Source: Leclercia sp. LSNIH1
GTDB lineage: Bacteria; Pseudomonadota; Gammaproteobacteria; Enterobacterales; Enterobacteriaceae
Assembly: GCF_002902985.1 (NCBI RefSeq)
Contig: NZ_CP026167.1
Coordinates: 682,001 to 746,000 of the forward strand
Length of the DNA stretch: 64,000 nucleotides
Direction of reading: 5' to 3'
The stretch's first letter is position 1. Each line of letters begins with the position of its first letter. Below, piece after piece: positions 41,786 through 51,268 of the stretch. Made by a program: the position numbers and the translations under genes. Under the pieces are notes generated by a model, which was not told where the DNA came from, did no database searches, and was given only the letters and a program-made list of their open reading frames with translations.

Positions 41786-42991
41786 ATGAACACGCTTTTG
41801 TATGCGCTTTTTCACGCGCTGCGCTGTCATCGCTGGCTGCGCCTGCTGGCCTGCGCTTTTCTGTTTACCTCTGTGGGAAATGGCTTAACCCAGGTGATGG
41901 TCTTTGGTCTGCTGCTGGAGTGGCAGGCTCCCGCCTCTTTACTGACCCTGGCATATCTGTTTGCCCTGCTACCGGGATTTCTGGGCAGCCTCGTCGGGGA
42001 GAAGTTCTGTATGCGTTTTTCACCCATCGGCCTGCTGCTCCTGACAGAGTGGCTGGGTCTGCTCGCCCTGCTGTTTCCCCTGCTGGGCATTCAGTTTCAC
42101 AGCATGGTAGCGCTGCTGGCGGTGCAGTCCACCGAGGCCTTTCTGACGGGCATGAGCTGGCCCGCGCTGGCCCTGCTGTTCCGGCGAGGATTGTCCGAAG
42201 CCGAGCTGCCTGCGGCGACCTGCCTGGAGACGATGATTTTTGCTTCGCAGGTGCTACTGGGCACCGGGCTGGGTATGGTGCTGTTTCATCATCTGCCCGC
42301 GCTGGCACTGCTGGGGATCGACGCGCTCACCTTTGCGGGCTCCTTGCTGTTGCTGCGCCTCACTGGCAGCGCGTTGCCTTCTCTGGCGCCTGAGCAGGCA
42401 GCAGAAACCGAAAGACCGGTGGCGATGCGCTGGCAGGCACTGGGAGCGCAGCAAAAACGCAGCCTGTTGCTGCTTCCTGCCCTCGCCGCCGTGGGTTCAC
42501 CCGCTATGGCGCTGCTGCCTGCACTGGCGCAGCAGATCGAGCCGAATGATGCTGCCGGGCTGGCCCTGCCTCTGCTTTTTGCCCGCAGCATGGGACAGCT
42601 GTGCGGCCCGCTGCTGCTGAAAAGAGAGAGCCTGCCCCGCTACGCCGGGCAAAACCGCCTCCTGCTAACCTGCCTCGGCCTCTTTTTACTTGCCTACGGG
42701 ACGATCCCGCTGCTATCGGGGATGCAAGCGCTGGGGGTCGTTTTTGTCGCCCATCTCGCTTCGAACGTCGTTTTTGCGGTGGGTACTTTTAGCCTGTTAA
42801 GCAGCTTTCAGGCTAACCTGATCTCCTCGGCCAGCGGCAGGGCCTGGCGATGGCAAACCGCCAGCGCATCACTCTTTACCGGCCTCACGGCACTGGTTGC
42901 TGACGTGCTGGGGCCGCTACAGGCGCTGTATGGCGTTTCGGGCTGTGCCCTGCTCATGGTGGTGGGGATCCTGACGCGCTACTGCAGATAA
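41786..42991 (+). CDS. MFS transporter, substrate unknown
   Basis: 401 residues, about twelve hydrophobic segments, in the pattern of the major facilitator superfamily (MFS_3/enterobactin-exporter-like branch by general look). Start ATG with AAAGGAT ten bases upstream. The two six-helix halves are joined by a loop at about 205-225 (APEQAAETERPVAMRWQ). I recognise no substrate motif. In E. coli this place between hemY and glmZ/proM is occupied by aslA and aslB instead, so this gene is a lineage-specific insertion or replacement. Its stop lies six bases before the glmZ terminator on the opposite strand, so the two are convergent. Confidence 0.8.
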   Translation: MNTLLYALFHALRCHRWLRLLACAFLFTSVGNGLTQVMVFGLLLEWQAPASLLTLAYLFALLPGFLGSLVGEKFCMRFSPIGLLLLTEWLGLLALLFPLLGIQFHSMVALLAVQSTEAFLTGMSWPALALLFRRGLSEAELPAATCLETMIFASQVLLGTGLGMVLFHHLPALALLGIDALTFAGSLLLLRLTGSALPSLAPEQAAETERPVAMRWQALGAQQKRSLLLLPALAAVGSPAMALLPALAQQIEPNDAAGLALPLLFARSMGQLCGPLLLKRESLPRYAGQNRLLLTCLGLFLLAYGTIPLLSGMQALGVVFVAHLASNVVFAVGTFSLLSSFQANLISSASGRAWRWQTASASLFTGLTALVADVLGPLQALYGVSGCALLMVVGILTRYCR

Positions 42992-42996
42992 GGCAT

Positions 42997-43025
42997 AAAA
43001 AAACGCCTGCTAAAAAGCAGGCGTT
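42997..43025 (-). terminator. GlmZ intrinsic terminator
   Basis: Stem aacgcctgct (43002-43011) and agcaggcgtt (43016-43025), loop aaaa, then an uninterrupted T run on the minus strand (42997-43001 plus stem bases). It also lies at the 3' end of the convergent MFS gene. Confidence 0.9.
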
Positions 43026-43195
43026 AAACAGGTCTGTTTGACAACTTGTGGTGCTTCACTCAACGTTGTGTCCAGGGTGTTTGATGAGGCCGAAGCGACA
43101 TCTGTCAGTGGACGATAAGCACCGTAAATGGCTCTGCGTCATTCCGGAGTTTATGAGGCACTAAGGCGAACATAAGAGGTGGAATGAGCATCTAC
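42997..43195 (-). ncRNA. glmZ: GlmZ small RNA
   Basis: About 199 bases. The minus strand begins GTAGATGCTCATTCC and contains the conserved stretches TTATGTTCGCCTTAGTGCC, AACTCCGGAATGACGCAGAG and CACAACGTTGAGTGAAGCAC, which match E. coli GlmZ nearly base for base. GlmZ pairs with glmS mRNA to activate glucosamine-6-phosphate synthase when amino sugar is short; RapZ and RNase E destroy it otherwise, and GlmY protects it. The 3' end is a 10-bp hairpin (43002-43011 with 43016-43025) and a T run. Confidence 0.95.
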
Positions 43196-43206
43196 ACGCA
43201 TATTAT

Positions 43207-43222
43207 TGCATGCAATGTGCCA
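43207..43222 (-). promoter_or_regulatory. Sigma-54 promoter of glmZ
   Basis: On the minus strand TGGCAC-A-TTGC-ATGC-A (43222 to 43207) has the GG and GC pairs exactly ten bases apart; only one base departs from the TGGCAC-N5-TTGC pattern. The GC pair ends 12 bases before the first base of glmZ (43195). A weaker TAATAT (43200-43205) could serve as a sigma-70 -10 box for the same start. Confidence 0.88.
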
Positions 43223-43328
43223 ATGTTGCATTACGAAGTTGTATGTATCTCAACTTTTTAAGATAAAAGGAAATTATCCCTGTCAGTCAGGAAACGGGCG
43301 GCAGAATGGGCCAATAATCAGGCCAAAG

Positions 43329-43346
43329 TGTCTCCAGGAAGAGACA
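43329..43346. promoter_or_regulatory. GlrR activator site 1 for glmZ
   Basis: TGTC (43329-43332) N10 GACA (43343-43346), a perfect match to the GlrR palindrome, about 142 bases upstream of the glmZ start. Confidence 0.82.
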
Positions 43347-43391
43347 GGCTGACGGATAAAGCGATATATTGATTCATTTCAATAGGTTATA

Positions 43392-43409
43392 TGTCACTTA
43401 TTCACGACA
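43392..43409. promoter_or_regulatory. GlrR activator site 2 for glmZ
   Basis: TGTC (43392-43395) N10 GACA (43406-43409), also perfect, about 205 bases upstream of the glmZ start. Confidence 0.82.
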
Positions 43410-43423
43410 GGCCAGGATATCGC

Positions 43424-43441
43424 TGTCGGCAATAAACAACA
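43424..43441. promoter_or_regulatory. GlrR activator site 3 for glmZ (one mismatch)
   Basis: TGTC (43424-43427) N10 AACA (43438-43441): seven of eight defined bases. Together with sites 1 and 2 this gives the three-site arrangement known for GlrR-controlled glmY/glmZ promoters. Confidence 0.6.
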
Positions 43442-43462
43442 GGGGCAGGAAAAGCAGAAAAC

Positions 43463-43486
43463 AAAAAACCCCGCCGAAGCGGGGTT
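43463..43486 (-). terminator. Terminator of the argX-hisR-leuT-proM operon
   Basis: Stem aaccccgc (43467-43474) cgaa gcggggtt (43479-43486); on the minus strand it continues with TTTTTT. It lies seven bases after the proM CCA end. Confidence 0.92.
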
Positions 43487-43492
43487 CAAAAT

Positions 43493-43569
43493 TGGTCGGC
43501 GAGAGAGGATTCGAACCTCCGACCCACTGGTCCCAAACCAGTTGCGCTACCAAGCTGCGCTACTCGCCG
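43493..43569 (-). tRNA. proM: tRNA-Pro (anticodon TGG)
   Basis: 77 bases ending in encoded CCA. Cloverleaf: acceptor CGGCGAG/CTCGCCG, anticodon arm CTGGT-TTGGGAC-CAG with anticodon TGG, T arm GGAGGTTCGAATCCTCT. Last tRNA of the four-gene operon. Confidence 0.97.
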
Positions 43570-43613
43570 ATATACTGCTTTTTTGAATTTTTAGTTCAAT
43601 TCATTAAAAGTCG

Positions 43614-43699
43614 TGGTGCGAGGGGGGGGACTCGAACCCCCACATCCTAAGGACACTAACACCTGAAGCTAGCGCGTCTACCAATTCCGCCACCTTCGC
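43614..43699 (-). tRNA. leuT: tRNA-Leu (anticodon CAG)
   Basis: 86 bases, class II tRNA with a long variable arm, ending in CCA. Anticodon arm GCTAGCTTCAGGTGTTAGT, anticodon CAG. The variable arm TGTCCTTAGGATGT is one base shorter than that of E. coli leuT. Confidence 0.96.
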
Positions 43700-43720
43700 A
43701 ATTCACAACTCTTTAAATAA

Positions 43721-43796
43721 TGGGGTGGCTAATGGGATTCGAACCCACGACAACTGGAATCACAATCCAGGGCTCTACCAACTGAGCTATAGCCAC
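43721..43796 (-). tRNA. hisR: tRNA-His (anticodon GTG)
   Basis: 76 bases with encoded CCA. Acceptor GTGGCTA, D arm GCTCAGTTGGTAGAGC, anticodon arm CTGGATTGTGATTCCAG with GTG, T arm GTGGGTTCGAATCCCAT. Confidence 0.97.
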
Positions 43797-43870
43797 CACT
43801 ACTTGATTCTTTACTCTTTCACGCGGTTCTGCCTACTTAACAGACCACCGCAGCTCCAGCACCGGGTGAA

Positions 43871-43947
<77 letters not shown>

Positions 43948-43968
43948 TTAGCGCCGTTGCGGGGCTGG

Positions 43969-43997
43969 ATATTACGGAGGTCTCGGTCTGCTGTCTA
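43969..43997 (-). promoter_or_regulatory. Promoter of the argX tRNA operon
   Basis: On the minus strand TAGACA (43992-43997), a 17-base spacer and TAATAT (43969-43974), followed by the G+C-rich discriminator ccagccccgc. A G+C-rich discriminator is the mark of a stringently (ppGpp) controlled stable RNA promoter. Confidence 0.8.
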
Positions 43998-44052
43998 GTG
44001 CTTTTTTAAAATAAATGCGCGTTTGCTTAGACTTTGCGCACTTTGCCGCATA

Positions 44053-45435
44053 TTACTGCGTTTTGACCCTTTCCACGTGTCGCCCCAGGCCAAATAGCCT
44101 GTATCCCGCGCTAACGGCCGCCAGGAATATCGCCCCGACATACAGCGACATGCGGGTGTCTTCGTTGAAGTACATGCCGATCAGCACGCAGATCAGGAAC
44201 GCCATCGTTAAATAGTTAGCCCATGGAAAGAGAATGGAGCGGAACGGATGGCTGGCAATCGCGTTTTTATGCGCCTGACGAAAACGCAGCTGGCTAATCA
44301 GGATCACAAACCACGGCACCATACCTGGCAGAACGCTGGCGCTGTAGACATAAACGAAGACACGCTGCGGGTTCGGGATGATGTAGTTCAGGCATGACCC
44401 CACCAGCAGAATAATAATCGAGATGGCAACGCCCACCACCGGCACTCCGGCGCCGGAGACTTTCCCCACCGCCGCCGGCAGCTGACGGTTGTTCGCCAGC
44501 GCGTAGAGCATACGCCCGCAACTATACATGCCGCTGTTACAGCCGGAGAGCGCCGCCGTCAGCACCACAAAGTTGATAATCGCCGCCGCTGCGGTAATGC
44601 CGATTTTGGCAAAGGTGAGCACGAACGGGCTGCCGTTACTGCCAATCTCATTCCACGGGAAGATAGTGACGATTACAAAAATCGCGCCGACATAGAAGAT
44701 GAGGATACGCCACAGCACCTTGCCGACCGCGCTGCGCAGGGTCACCTGCGGGTTTTTCGCCTCCCCGGCAGTGATCCCGATAAGCTCAACCCCCTGATAG
44801 GACGCCACCACAATGCAGAGCGCCGTCAGGAAGCCCTTCCAGCCGCCAGCAAAGAAGCCGCCGTGTTCCGTCAGGTTGCCAAAGCCAATCGCCTGGCCCC
44901 CGTTACCCAGGCCGAAGAAGATCACCCCCACGCCGATGACAATCATCACGATAATGGTGGTTACTTTAATCATCGCAAACCAGAATTCGATCTCACCGTA
45001 CAGACGCACGGCGGCGAGGTTCGCCAGCGCCACCAGCCCCACGGCGATAAGCGCAGGTATCCACTGTGCCATCTCCGGGAACCAGAACTGCACGTAGACC
45101 CCAATGGCGGTGATCTCCGATATGCCCACCGCCATCCACATAAACCAGTACGACCACGCCGTGAGATAGCCAAAAAACGGGCTTATGTAGCGATGCGCAT
45201 AAACGGCGAACGAACCGGCGACCGGCTCGAGGAACAGCATCTCCCCCATGGAACGCATGATAAAGAAGACGAACAGCCCGGCGATGATATACGCCAGCAG
45301 GACCGACGGCCCGGCCCATTTCAGGGTGCTGGCGGAGCCCATAAACAGGCCCACGCCAATCGTCCCGCCAAGGGCGATAAGTTCGATATGACGAGCTTCC
45401 AGCCCACGCTGAAGCTCCGGTTTTTTCTCTGACAT
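44053..45435 (-). CDS. yifK: YifK/ThrP, APC-family threonine/serine permease
   Basis: 460 residues, twelve membrane helices, amino acid-polyamine-organocation family. The family start [34 protein letters not shown] (from [10 protein letters not shown]) and [23 protein letters not shown] are typical. In E. coli it takes up threonine and serine with protons and is repressed by the small RNA GcvB and by Lrp. It stands between wecG and argX as in E. coli. The 268-base gap to wecG holds its promoter and an imperfect hairpin (45667-45695) without a clear T run. Confidence 0.94.
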   Translation of the reverse strand: MSEKKPELQRGLEARHIELIALGGTIGVGLFMGSASTLKWAGPSVLLAYIIAGLFVFFIMRSMGEMLFLEPVAGSFAVYAHRYISPFFGYLTAWSYWFMWMAVGISEITAIGVYVQFWFPEMAQWIPALIAVGLVALANLAAVRLYGEIEFWFAMIKVTTIIVMIVIGVGVIFFGLGNGGQAIGFGNLTEHGGFFAGGWKGFLTALCIVVASYQGVELIGITAGEAKNPQVTLRSAVGKVLWRILIFYVGAIFVIVTIFPWNEIGSNGSPFVLTFAKIGITAAAAIINFVVLTAALSGCNSGMYSCGRMLYALANNRQLPAAVGKVSGAGVPVVGVAISIIILLVGSCLNYIIPNPQRVFVYVYSASVLPGMVPWFVILISQLRFRQAHKNAIASHPFRSILFPWANYLTMAFLICVLIGMYFNEDTRMSLYVGAIFLAAVSAGYRLFGLGRHVERVKTQ

Positions 45436-45703
45436 AAATCCTCGGTTGTGCTTGCGACTCTCCCGGCCTGCGCCGGTTATTGTTATAGGTACAGATGCGC
45501 TATCACAGGCTGTGCGTAATGGACCGTTTATGTTTACGGGTGATGCAAAAACAGCCTGGTACGGTAGTGACGGAGGGGAATGGTTTCTTAAATTTTGTGA
45601 AATGGCAAACGATGCGTTAAAAAAATGAATGTATTGTTGAGAAAAGCAGCAGATTTACGGGCGGATTGCAGCGCGAGCAGTATATCGCGCTGCGATTCAG
45701 ATA

Positions 45704-46444
45704 TTACAGGCGTCCGGAGTAGTGCCAGCCGAGATAACGCAGCAGACGGAGCTGGCGGGTGATCCGGCTCGGCTGGGATAACAGGCGATAGAGCCACTCC
45801 AGCCCCAGGTTCTGCCACACTTTTGGCGCGCGCTTTACGTGGCCGGTAAAGACATCGTAAGTGCCGCCCACGCCCATATAGAGCGCATCCGGATAGACCT
45901 GACGGCAGTCGCGCATCAGGATCTCCTGGCGCGGTGAACCCATCGCAACGGTGATGATCTTCGCCCCGCTGTCTCGAATACGGGCAAATAGCGCCTGCTG
46001 CTCGTCAGGGCTGAAATAGCCGTCCTGGCTGCCGACGATATTCACCTGCCACTGATCACGCAATTTCTGCTCGGTTTGCGCCAGCACCCCAGGTTTGCCG
46101 CCGACGAGGAAGACTGGCGTACCGTCTGCCCCCGCCCGCGCCATCAGCGCTTCCCAGAGATCGGCCCCCGCGACGCGAGAGATGTTCGCCCCCGGGTACT
46201 TCTTACGCACGGAGCGCACCACGCTTATCCCGTCCGCATATTTAAATTCGGCCGCCTCGATGAGGTCGCGCACCTGGGCGTTATCCTCAAGGGTAAGCAT
46301 TTTTTCTGCATTGATGGCCACCAGCGTGCCGGTTTTGATCCCGTCCCCGGCACAGAGATAGTCCAGCGCATGCTGCATATCACGCCAGCCAATCAGCTTC
46401 AGGCCCCGCAAGTAATACTGCGGTGCTGAGGTATTATCAGTCAT
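45704..46444 (-). CDS. wecG: WecG/RffM, UDP-ManNAcA transferase (lipid II of ECA)
   Basis: 246 residues, GT26 (WecG/TagA/CpsF) family. Adds N-acetylmannosaminuronic acid to GlcNAc-pyrophosphoryl-undecaprenol, the second step of enterobacterial common antigen (ECA) synthesis. Family blocks: [18 protein letters not shown] region, [43 protein letters not shown] and [34 protein letters not shown] (start [10 protein letters not shown]). Last gene of the wec operon. Confidence 0.97.
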   Translation of the reverse strand: MTDNTSAPQYYLRGLKLIGWRDMQHALDYLCAGDGIKTGTLVAINAEKMLTLEDNAQVRDLIEAAEFKYADGISVVRSVRKKYPGANISRVAGADLWEALMARAGADGTPVFLVGGKPGVLAQTEQKLRDQWQVNIVGSQDGYFSPDEQQALFARIRDSGAKIITVAMGSPRQEILMRDCRQVYPDALYMGVGGTYDVFTGHVKRAPKVWQNLGLEWLYRLLSQPSRITRQLRLLRYLGWHYSGRL

Positions 46445-46456
46445 TATTATCCTTAC

Positions 46457-47809
46457 TCAGACTCGCGAAAGCGCCCTGCCGTTTACCGGTTCGCGCTTAT
46501 GCACTAACCCGGCGCTGTCGAACAGCCAGTACAGCAGCTTCGCCATCAGCAGACAGGCGCCAAAAACCACCATGAAAAAGACCACGCGGGAGACGAACGA
46601 ATCCAGCCCTTCTCGCGCCAGTACGATCATATTGAAAATGGCACCGAAACAGAAACTATGCAAAATCGCTGCCTTATAGCGGTTGGTCTCCTGATTGCCC
46701 AGCGTATAGAGCCAGTCGAACCATTTTATAATCAGCCCAACGGCAATCGCCCCAGGCAGGATAAACCAGCCGCCGCCCATCACCACCAACGAACCGATCA
46801 GCGTCGGTGAGATTGCCAGCCCGGAGTGGTTGTTCAGCACTTCCCAGGTAAAGTAGTTTGCCGTATTCAGCACCACGCCCGGTCTGTCCGGCCACAGCCA
46901 GGTGGGGATAAAGACATAAAAATCGCGAACAATGGGCGCCAGCCCCTGAAAATCGATTTTGTCGTAGTTCTGCAGCAGCAGGGCTAAGTTTTCCCACGGC
47001 GAGAAGGTGTCGCGGGTGAGGTACAGGAAGGTGTAAAACGCTTCGTCGCCGCTGACATCCATGCCGTAGCGCTTCAGCGCCAGCCAGAACATCCCTACAA
47101 TCCCCAGCACGCCCGCCGCAGCCAGCATCCACAGCGAGATCCAGCCGCGAATAATGCCAATAAACAGGAAGATCGCGAAGGCGATAATGATGTTTGCGCG
47201 CGTGCCGCCGACAATCATATAGGTCAGCAGGCCAAACGCCACGGTACTGACCAGGAAGAAGAGCCACGCCCGGGCATCCTGACGCAGGAAATAGATCACC
47301 AGCATCGCCGGAATGAAGAAATAGAAGAAGCGCTTAAGCGCCACCCCGGAGACTTCGCTGGAGAAGATCTGGCTGTAGGAGTGAAGCTTGAACAGCAAAA
47401 AGCCGTTGTGCATGAAGAAGATACCGACAGTGACAAGGGCAATGCCCATCAGCATCATCCAGGTCAGATGCGTCTCAACCCGGTTCATGGTGAACAAAGG
47501 CCGTCGCGATGCGTCGCTGCTGGCCGGTTTCAGCCGCGTCTTATAGGCGACGTAATAGACCCCATAGAAGCAGGTCGCCGACAGCAGCGCCTGCATCAGG
47601 ATCTCCGGCGGTACGACGGCCACATCGAAGCGGAACACCAGCACGCTGGTCAGCGGGAAGCCGAAGTAAAAGGTCAGCAGAAACAGCAGCGAGAAGAAGA
47701 CGTTGAAGTTAAAGCGCACCCGGCGGAATTCAAACCACGTCAGCGTGGCGATAAACAAGGCGCTCAGAAGCCAGATGACCAGCAGGCCGCTAAATTGCAA
47801 CTGGCTCAT
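46457..47809 (-). CDS. wzyE: WzyE, ECA polymerase
   Basis: 450 residues from the ATG at 47809 ([15 protein letters not shown]), the E. coli length. About eleven membrane helices; [20 protein letters not shown] and [19 protein letters not shown] are near-identical to E. coli. It joins ECA trisaccharide repeats in the periplasm. Overlaps wecF by four bases (47806-47809). Confidence 0.97.
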   Translation of the reverse strand: MSQLQFSGLLVIWLLSALFIATLTWFEFRRVRFNFNVFFSLLFLLTFYFGFPLTSVLVFRFDVAVVPPEILMQALLSATCFYGVYYVAYKTRLKPASSDASRRPLFTMNRVETHLTWMMLMGIALVTVGIFFMHNGFLLFKLHSYSQIFSSEVSGVALKRFFYFFIPAMLVIYFLRQDARAWLFFLVSTVAFGLLTYMIVGGTRANIIIAFAIFLFIGIIRGWISLWMLAAAGVLGIVGMFWLALKRYGMDVSGDEAFYTFLYLTRDTFSPWENLALLLQNYDKIDFQGLAPIVRDFYVFIPTWLWPDRPGVVLNTANYFTWEVLNNHSGLAISPTLIGSLVVMGGGWFILPGAIAVGLIIKWFDWLYTLGNQETNRYKAAILHSFCFGAIFNMIVLAREGLDSFVSRVVFFMVVFGACLLMAKLLYWLFDSAGLVHKREPVNGRALSRV

Positions 47810-48885
47810 GCATTCTCTCCTGAGGCGATCCGCAGCGCCTGGTGCCATGGCGTAAGGTAGTTCGGGCTGAAGAAGTCGATGGCGTTTTTATCCACCTGCG
47901 CAAGCTGTCGCTGGGCTTCACGCACCACCTCTTCGTTCAGGTCATCGGTGGTAAACAGCACCGGAATGTGCTGTTCGGTCATGTCCTGCCAGAACGGGTT
48001 GTCGCGATTAAGCACACAGGGAATGCCCGCCTGGATCAGCAGACAGAGCGTGCCGATCCCCTGCTGGCGCGCGAAAATGAAATAGCCCAGATCGCACTGA
48101 CGCAGCAATGCCAGGTAGTCATCAAAGGCCAGCTTATCGCTGAGGATCTGCAAATTGTCCGGGCTGAATAATGCCTGTCCACTCTGACGGACTTCATCGA
48201 TGTATGCCGCGTTATTAGCAGGATAGCCCATCGGCACGATCACGTTGACCGTATCGCCAAACTGCTGATGAACCGCCTTCAGGGCCGCAATATGTTCGTT
48301 ACTGCGATCCCCGGAATTACCCACCAGAATCGTCAGTTTACCCTCCCGTTTCACCTCCCGGGCTAACCCGTTCAGCGACGGGTCTATGCGGGTCGGGAAA
48401 TAGAGCAGCTCACCGCGCACGTTCGGGTGCTGTTTTGCGAAATAGTTTAAATCGCCGCGGGTGGCAAAGATGCAGCCCACCCGCCCCTGCGCCATACGCC
48501 GCAGCGGGTAGAAGAGACGGAACTTCCAGCCCCGGGAGACTTCATACAGGTCGGCGCCCCAGATATGCCAGTTAAACTGCGCGGGCCTGATCCCACCACT
48601 CAACAAGGCCAGCCACAGGCCGGTATTAAACTGCCCGTGAAAAAAGAACCGCTGCTGGCGGTTGGCTTTGGCTTTGGCGATCACCGCTTTCGCAAGCGTA
48701 GCTTTGTCCGGCCAGAAGGTCAGCTGCAGTGCCGGGAAGGCGGCGCTAAGGCCGGTGTCCTTACCCACCACCATAAATTCGCGCGCCAGCGCGCTGCCGG
48801 GAGCCAGTTCATCATTAAAGAACCGCAGTACGGTCTGGTTATGGTGTGGGATATCCGATCCCAGGACGTGAATCAGTGCAGTCAT
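47806..48885 (-). CDS. wecF: WecF/RffT, Fuc4NAc transferase (lipid III of ECA)
   Basis: 359 residues, GT56 family. Transfers 4-acetamido-4,6-dideoxy-D-galactose (Fuc4NAc) to lipid II of ECA to make lipid [25 protein letters not shown] at the start and [19 protein letters not shown] and [24 protein letters not shown] are typical. Overlaps wzxE by four bases (48882-48885) and wzyE by four. Confidence 0.97.
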   Translation of the reverse strand: MTALIHVLGSDIPHHNQTVLRFFNDELAPGSALAREFMVVGKDTGLSAAFPALQLTFWPDKATLAKAVIAKAKANRQQRFFFHGQFNTGLWLALLSGGIRPAQFNWHIWGADLYEVSRGWKFRLFYPLRRMAQGRVGCIFATRGDLNYFAKQHPNVRGELLYFPTRIDPSLNGLAREVKREGKLTILVGNSGDRSNEHIAALKAVHQQFGDTVNVIVPMGYPANNAAYIDEVRQSGQALFSPDNLQILSDKLAFDDYLALLRQCDLGYFIFARQQGIGTLCLLIQAGIPCVLNRDNPFWQDMTEQHIPVLFTTDDLNEEVVREAQRQLAQVDKNAIDFFSPNYLTPWHQALRIASGENA

Positions 48886-50132
48886 GCGCGTTTATGCCAA
48901 AGTAAAAAGACGCCGCAACAGGCAGCAAAATAGACAATATAGGTGGCCATATAGGCCTGAGCCGCTCCCAGCGCGCCATGCGCGGAGATCAACCAGTGAG
49001 AGAATGCCGTCAGCAACGCAAACTGGCTGATTTCCGCCAGAATGTAGAGCCGCAGCGACGCTTTAGCAATCACCAGATAGCCAAAGACGTAAGCGCCTAC
49101 TTTCAGTACGTCCCCCACCAACTGCCAGGCGAACAGGTCGCGCATCGCGGTAAATTTGGCGGAAAACAGCAGCCAGATGGCGACATCGCGCAGCAGCCAG
49201 ACGGTAAAGCTGGCAACCGCCACCGCCGGTAAGACGAAGCGCAGCGAACGGAGGATCTCGCGGGTGATCTCCTGCCGGGCGGTGAGCCGTGAGAGCGTGG
49301 GCAGCAGGTAGACGCTAAAGGAGGCGGTAATAAACTGCAGATAGGCATCGGAGATGCTGCTGACCCCCTGCCAGATCCCCACCTCATCCCAGCTGTAGTG
49401 CGCCGCCAGCAGGTTTCGCATCATCACGTAGGCCACCGGCAAGGTGACGGAGGTGATAAGCGCCATCAGGGTAAATTTGCCCAGCTGCCCCGCCAGAAGC
49501 CGATCCCATCCGGGCTTCAGATAGTGTAGCGGAATTGTGCCCCTGCGCATCAGCATAAACGCCGCCGGAACGACCACCAGCGCGGGCACCAGCGCCAGCC
49601 CCAGCAGTGCGCCTTCATAGCCGCCCAGCCGGTAGCAGACGTAATAGGCAACCACCCCGATGACGCTACCGACGATGAGCGCCAGCGCATTGCCGGCAGC
49701 ATCGCGAAAGCCTTTCATCAGCGCCAGCAGCAGGTTCGCCCAGGCGATGCCCATCTGCACCAGCGCCACCAGCCTTACCAGACCCTGATAGCCCGTGTGA
49801 CCGAACAGCCCCTGGCTGATGGGTGCTGCCGCCAGTAAAAAGATGACCGCCAGCAGGGTGGAAAAGCCCAGCACCATCGCTGATGAGGTACCCACCACCG
49901 TGCGTAATTGCGCCTTATCGTCATGATATTGCGCCACGTACTTGGTCACGCCGTTAAAGATCCCCGCCCCGGCCAGTACACCGAGGACGGTGACCAGCTG
50001 GCGAAAGTTCCCCGCCTGCCCGACACCCGCCGGGCCAAAGGAGACGGCCAGCAGTTTTACCACCAGCAATCCCGCGCCGATCTTGACGAGTGTGGACGCG
50101 GCGGTCCACACCGATGCTTTCGCCAGAGACAT
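48882..50132 (-). CDS. wzxE: WzxE, ECA lipid III flippase
   Basis: 416 residues, twelve membrane helices, MOP (MATE-like) superfamily. Flips undecaprenyl-linked ECA trisaccharide across the inner membrane. [21 protein letters not shown] at the start and [20 protein letters not shown] are as in E. coli. One base separates it from wecE. Confidence 0.97.
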   Translation of the reverse strand: MSLAKASVWTAASTLVKIGAGLLVVKLLAVSFGPAGVGQAGNFRQLVTVLGVLAGAGIFNGVTKYVAQYHDDKAQLRTVVGTSSAMVLGFSTLLAVIFLLAAAPISQGLFGHTGYQGLVRLVALVQMGIAWANLLLALMKGFRDAAGNALALIVGSVIGVVAYYVCYRLGGYEGALLGLALVPALVVVPAAFMLMRRGTIPLHYLKPGWDRLLAGQLGKFTLMALITSVTLPVAYVMMRNLLAAHYSWDEVGIWQGVSSISDAYLQFITASFSVYLLPTLSRLTARQEITREILRSLRFVLPAVAVASFTVWLLRDVAIWLLFSAKFTAMRDLFAWQLVGDVLKVGAYVFGYLVIAKASLRLYILAEISQFALLTAFSHWLISAHGALGAAQAYMATYIVYFAACCGVFLLWHKRA

Positions 50133-50133
50133 A

Positions 50134-51264
50134 TCAGCCGAAATAACTCAGAAGGGTATTGATCACCGTGCGCTGGTTGACCGCCGCGAGGTTGTAGAAC
50201 AGCGGTAAGCGGAGTAACCGCTCACTTTCTTTGGTGGTAAAGCGATCTTCACCCACGAACTGACCAAAGGCTTCCCCCGCCGGGCTGGAGTGCAGCGGAA
50301 TATAGTGGAACACCGCCAGAATTTCGGCCTCTTTCAGATATGCAATAAGCGCGCTGCGATCGTCGTTATCCCGCAGCTTGATATAGAACATATGGGCGTT
50401 ATGGACGCAATCCGCCGGAATGGTCGGCAGCTCGATACGGCCCTTGCGCGCCAGGGGAGCCAGCGCATCGTGATAGGTCTGCCACAGCGCCAGACGCTGC
50501 TGGTTGATACGGTCTGCCGCCTCCAGCTGTGCCCACAGGTACGCCGCCTGCAGATCCGCCATCAGATAGCTGGAGCCGATATCGCGCCAGGTGTACTTAT
50601 CCACCTGCCCACGGAAGAACTGGCTGCGGTTGGTCCCTTTCTCGCGGATGATCTCCGCACGCTCCACCAGGGCGCGATCGTTAATCAACGTCGCGCCGCC
50701 TTCTCCGCCTGCGGTGTAGTTTTTGGTTTCGTGGAAGCTGAAGCAGCCGATGTGCCCGATGGTGCCCAACGCGCGGCCCTTGTAGGTGGACATAACTCCC
50801 TGTGCGGCATCTTCCACCACGTACAGGTTATGCTTTTTGGCAATCGCCATGATGGTGTCCATCTCGCACGCCACCCCGGCATAGTGTACCGGCACGATGG
50901 CGCGGGTCTTGTCGGTGATCGCCGCTTCAATCAGCGTCTCGTCAATGTTCATGGTATCCGGACGGATATCGACAAAGACGATTTTCGCCCCGCGCAGCAC
51001 GAAAGCGTTGGCGGTGGAGACAAAGGTGTAGCTCGGCATGATCACTTCATCGCCAGGACCGATGTCCAGCAACAGGGCCGCCATCTCCAGCGAGGCGGTG
51101 CAGGAGGGGGTCAGGAGGACTTTCGCGCTCTGAAAGCGCTGCTCCATCCACTGCTGGCAACGGCGCGTATAGCCGCCATCGCCGCAAAGTTTGCCGCTGC
51201 CCATCGCAGACTGCATGTAATCGAGTTCGGTGCCCACCACAGGAGGCGCATTAAATGGGATCAT
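50134..51264 (-). CDS. wecE: WecE/RffA, dTDP-4-amino-4,6-dideoxygalactose transaminase
   Basis: 376 residues, DegT/DnrJ/EryC1 PLP aminotransferase. Turns dTDP-4-keto-6-deoxyglucose into dTDP-fucosamine. The PLP lysine is in SFHETKNYTAGGEGG (Lys181). Its substrate is made by the rffH/rffG pair, whose genes are absent from this operon. It follows wecD after four bases. Confidence 0.98.
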   Translation of the reverse strand: MIPFNAPPVVGTELDYMQSAMGSGKLCGDGGYTRRCQQWMEQRFQSAKVLLTPSCTASLEMAALLLDIGPGDEVIMPSYTFVSTANAFVLRGAKIVFVDIRPDTMNIDETLIEAAITDKTRAIVPVHYAGVACEMDTIMAIAKKHNLYVVEDAAQGVMSTYKGRALGTIGHIGCFSFHETKNYTAGGEGGATLINDRALVERAEIIREKGTNRSQFFRGQVDKYTWRDIGSSYLMADLQAAYLWAQLEAADRINQQRLALWQTYHDALAPLARKGRIELPTIPADCVHNAHMFYIKLRDNDDRSALIAYLKEAEILAVFHYIPLHSSPAGEAFGQFVGEDRFTTKESERLLRLPLFYNLAAVNQRTVINTLLSYFG

Positions 51265-51268
51265 CTTG

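Noticed and set aside
41770..42393. A 207-codon frame overlapping the MFS gene in another phase
   Set aside because: Very rich in Ala, Gly, Ser and Arg without membrane pattern; the 401-codon frame gives twelve helices and has the ribosome site.
43369..43650. 93-codon frame across proM and leuT
   Set aside because: It runs through two tRNA genes and the tRNA operon terminator on the opposite strand; phrases such as RGARGGTRTPTS are a typical translation of antisense tRNA.
45446..45628. 60-codon frame between wecG and yifK
   Set aside because: On the opposite strand within the yifK leader, no ribosome site and no family resemblance; left out as a gene.
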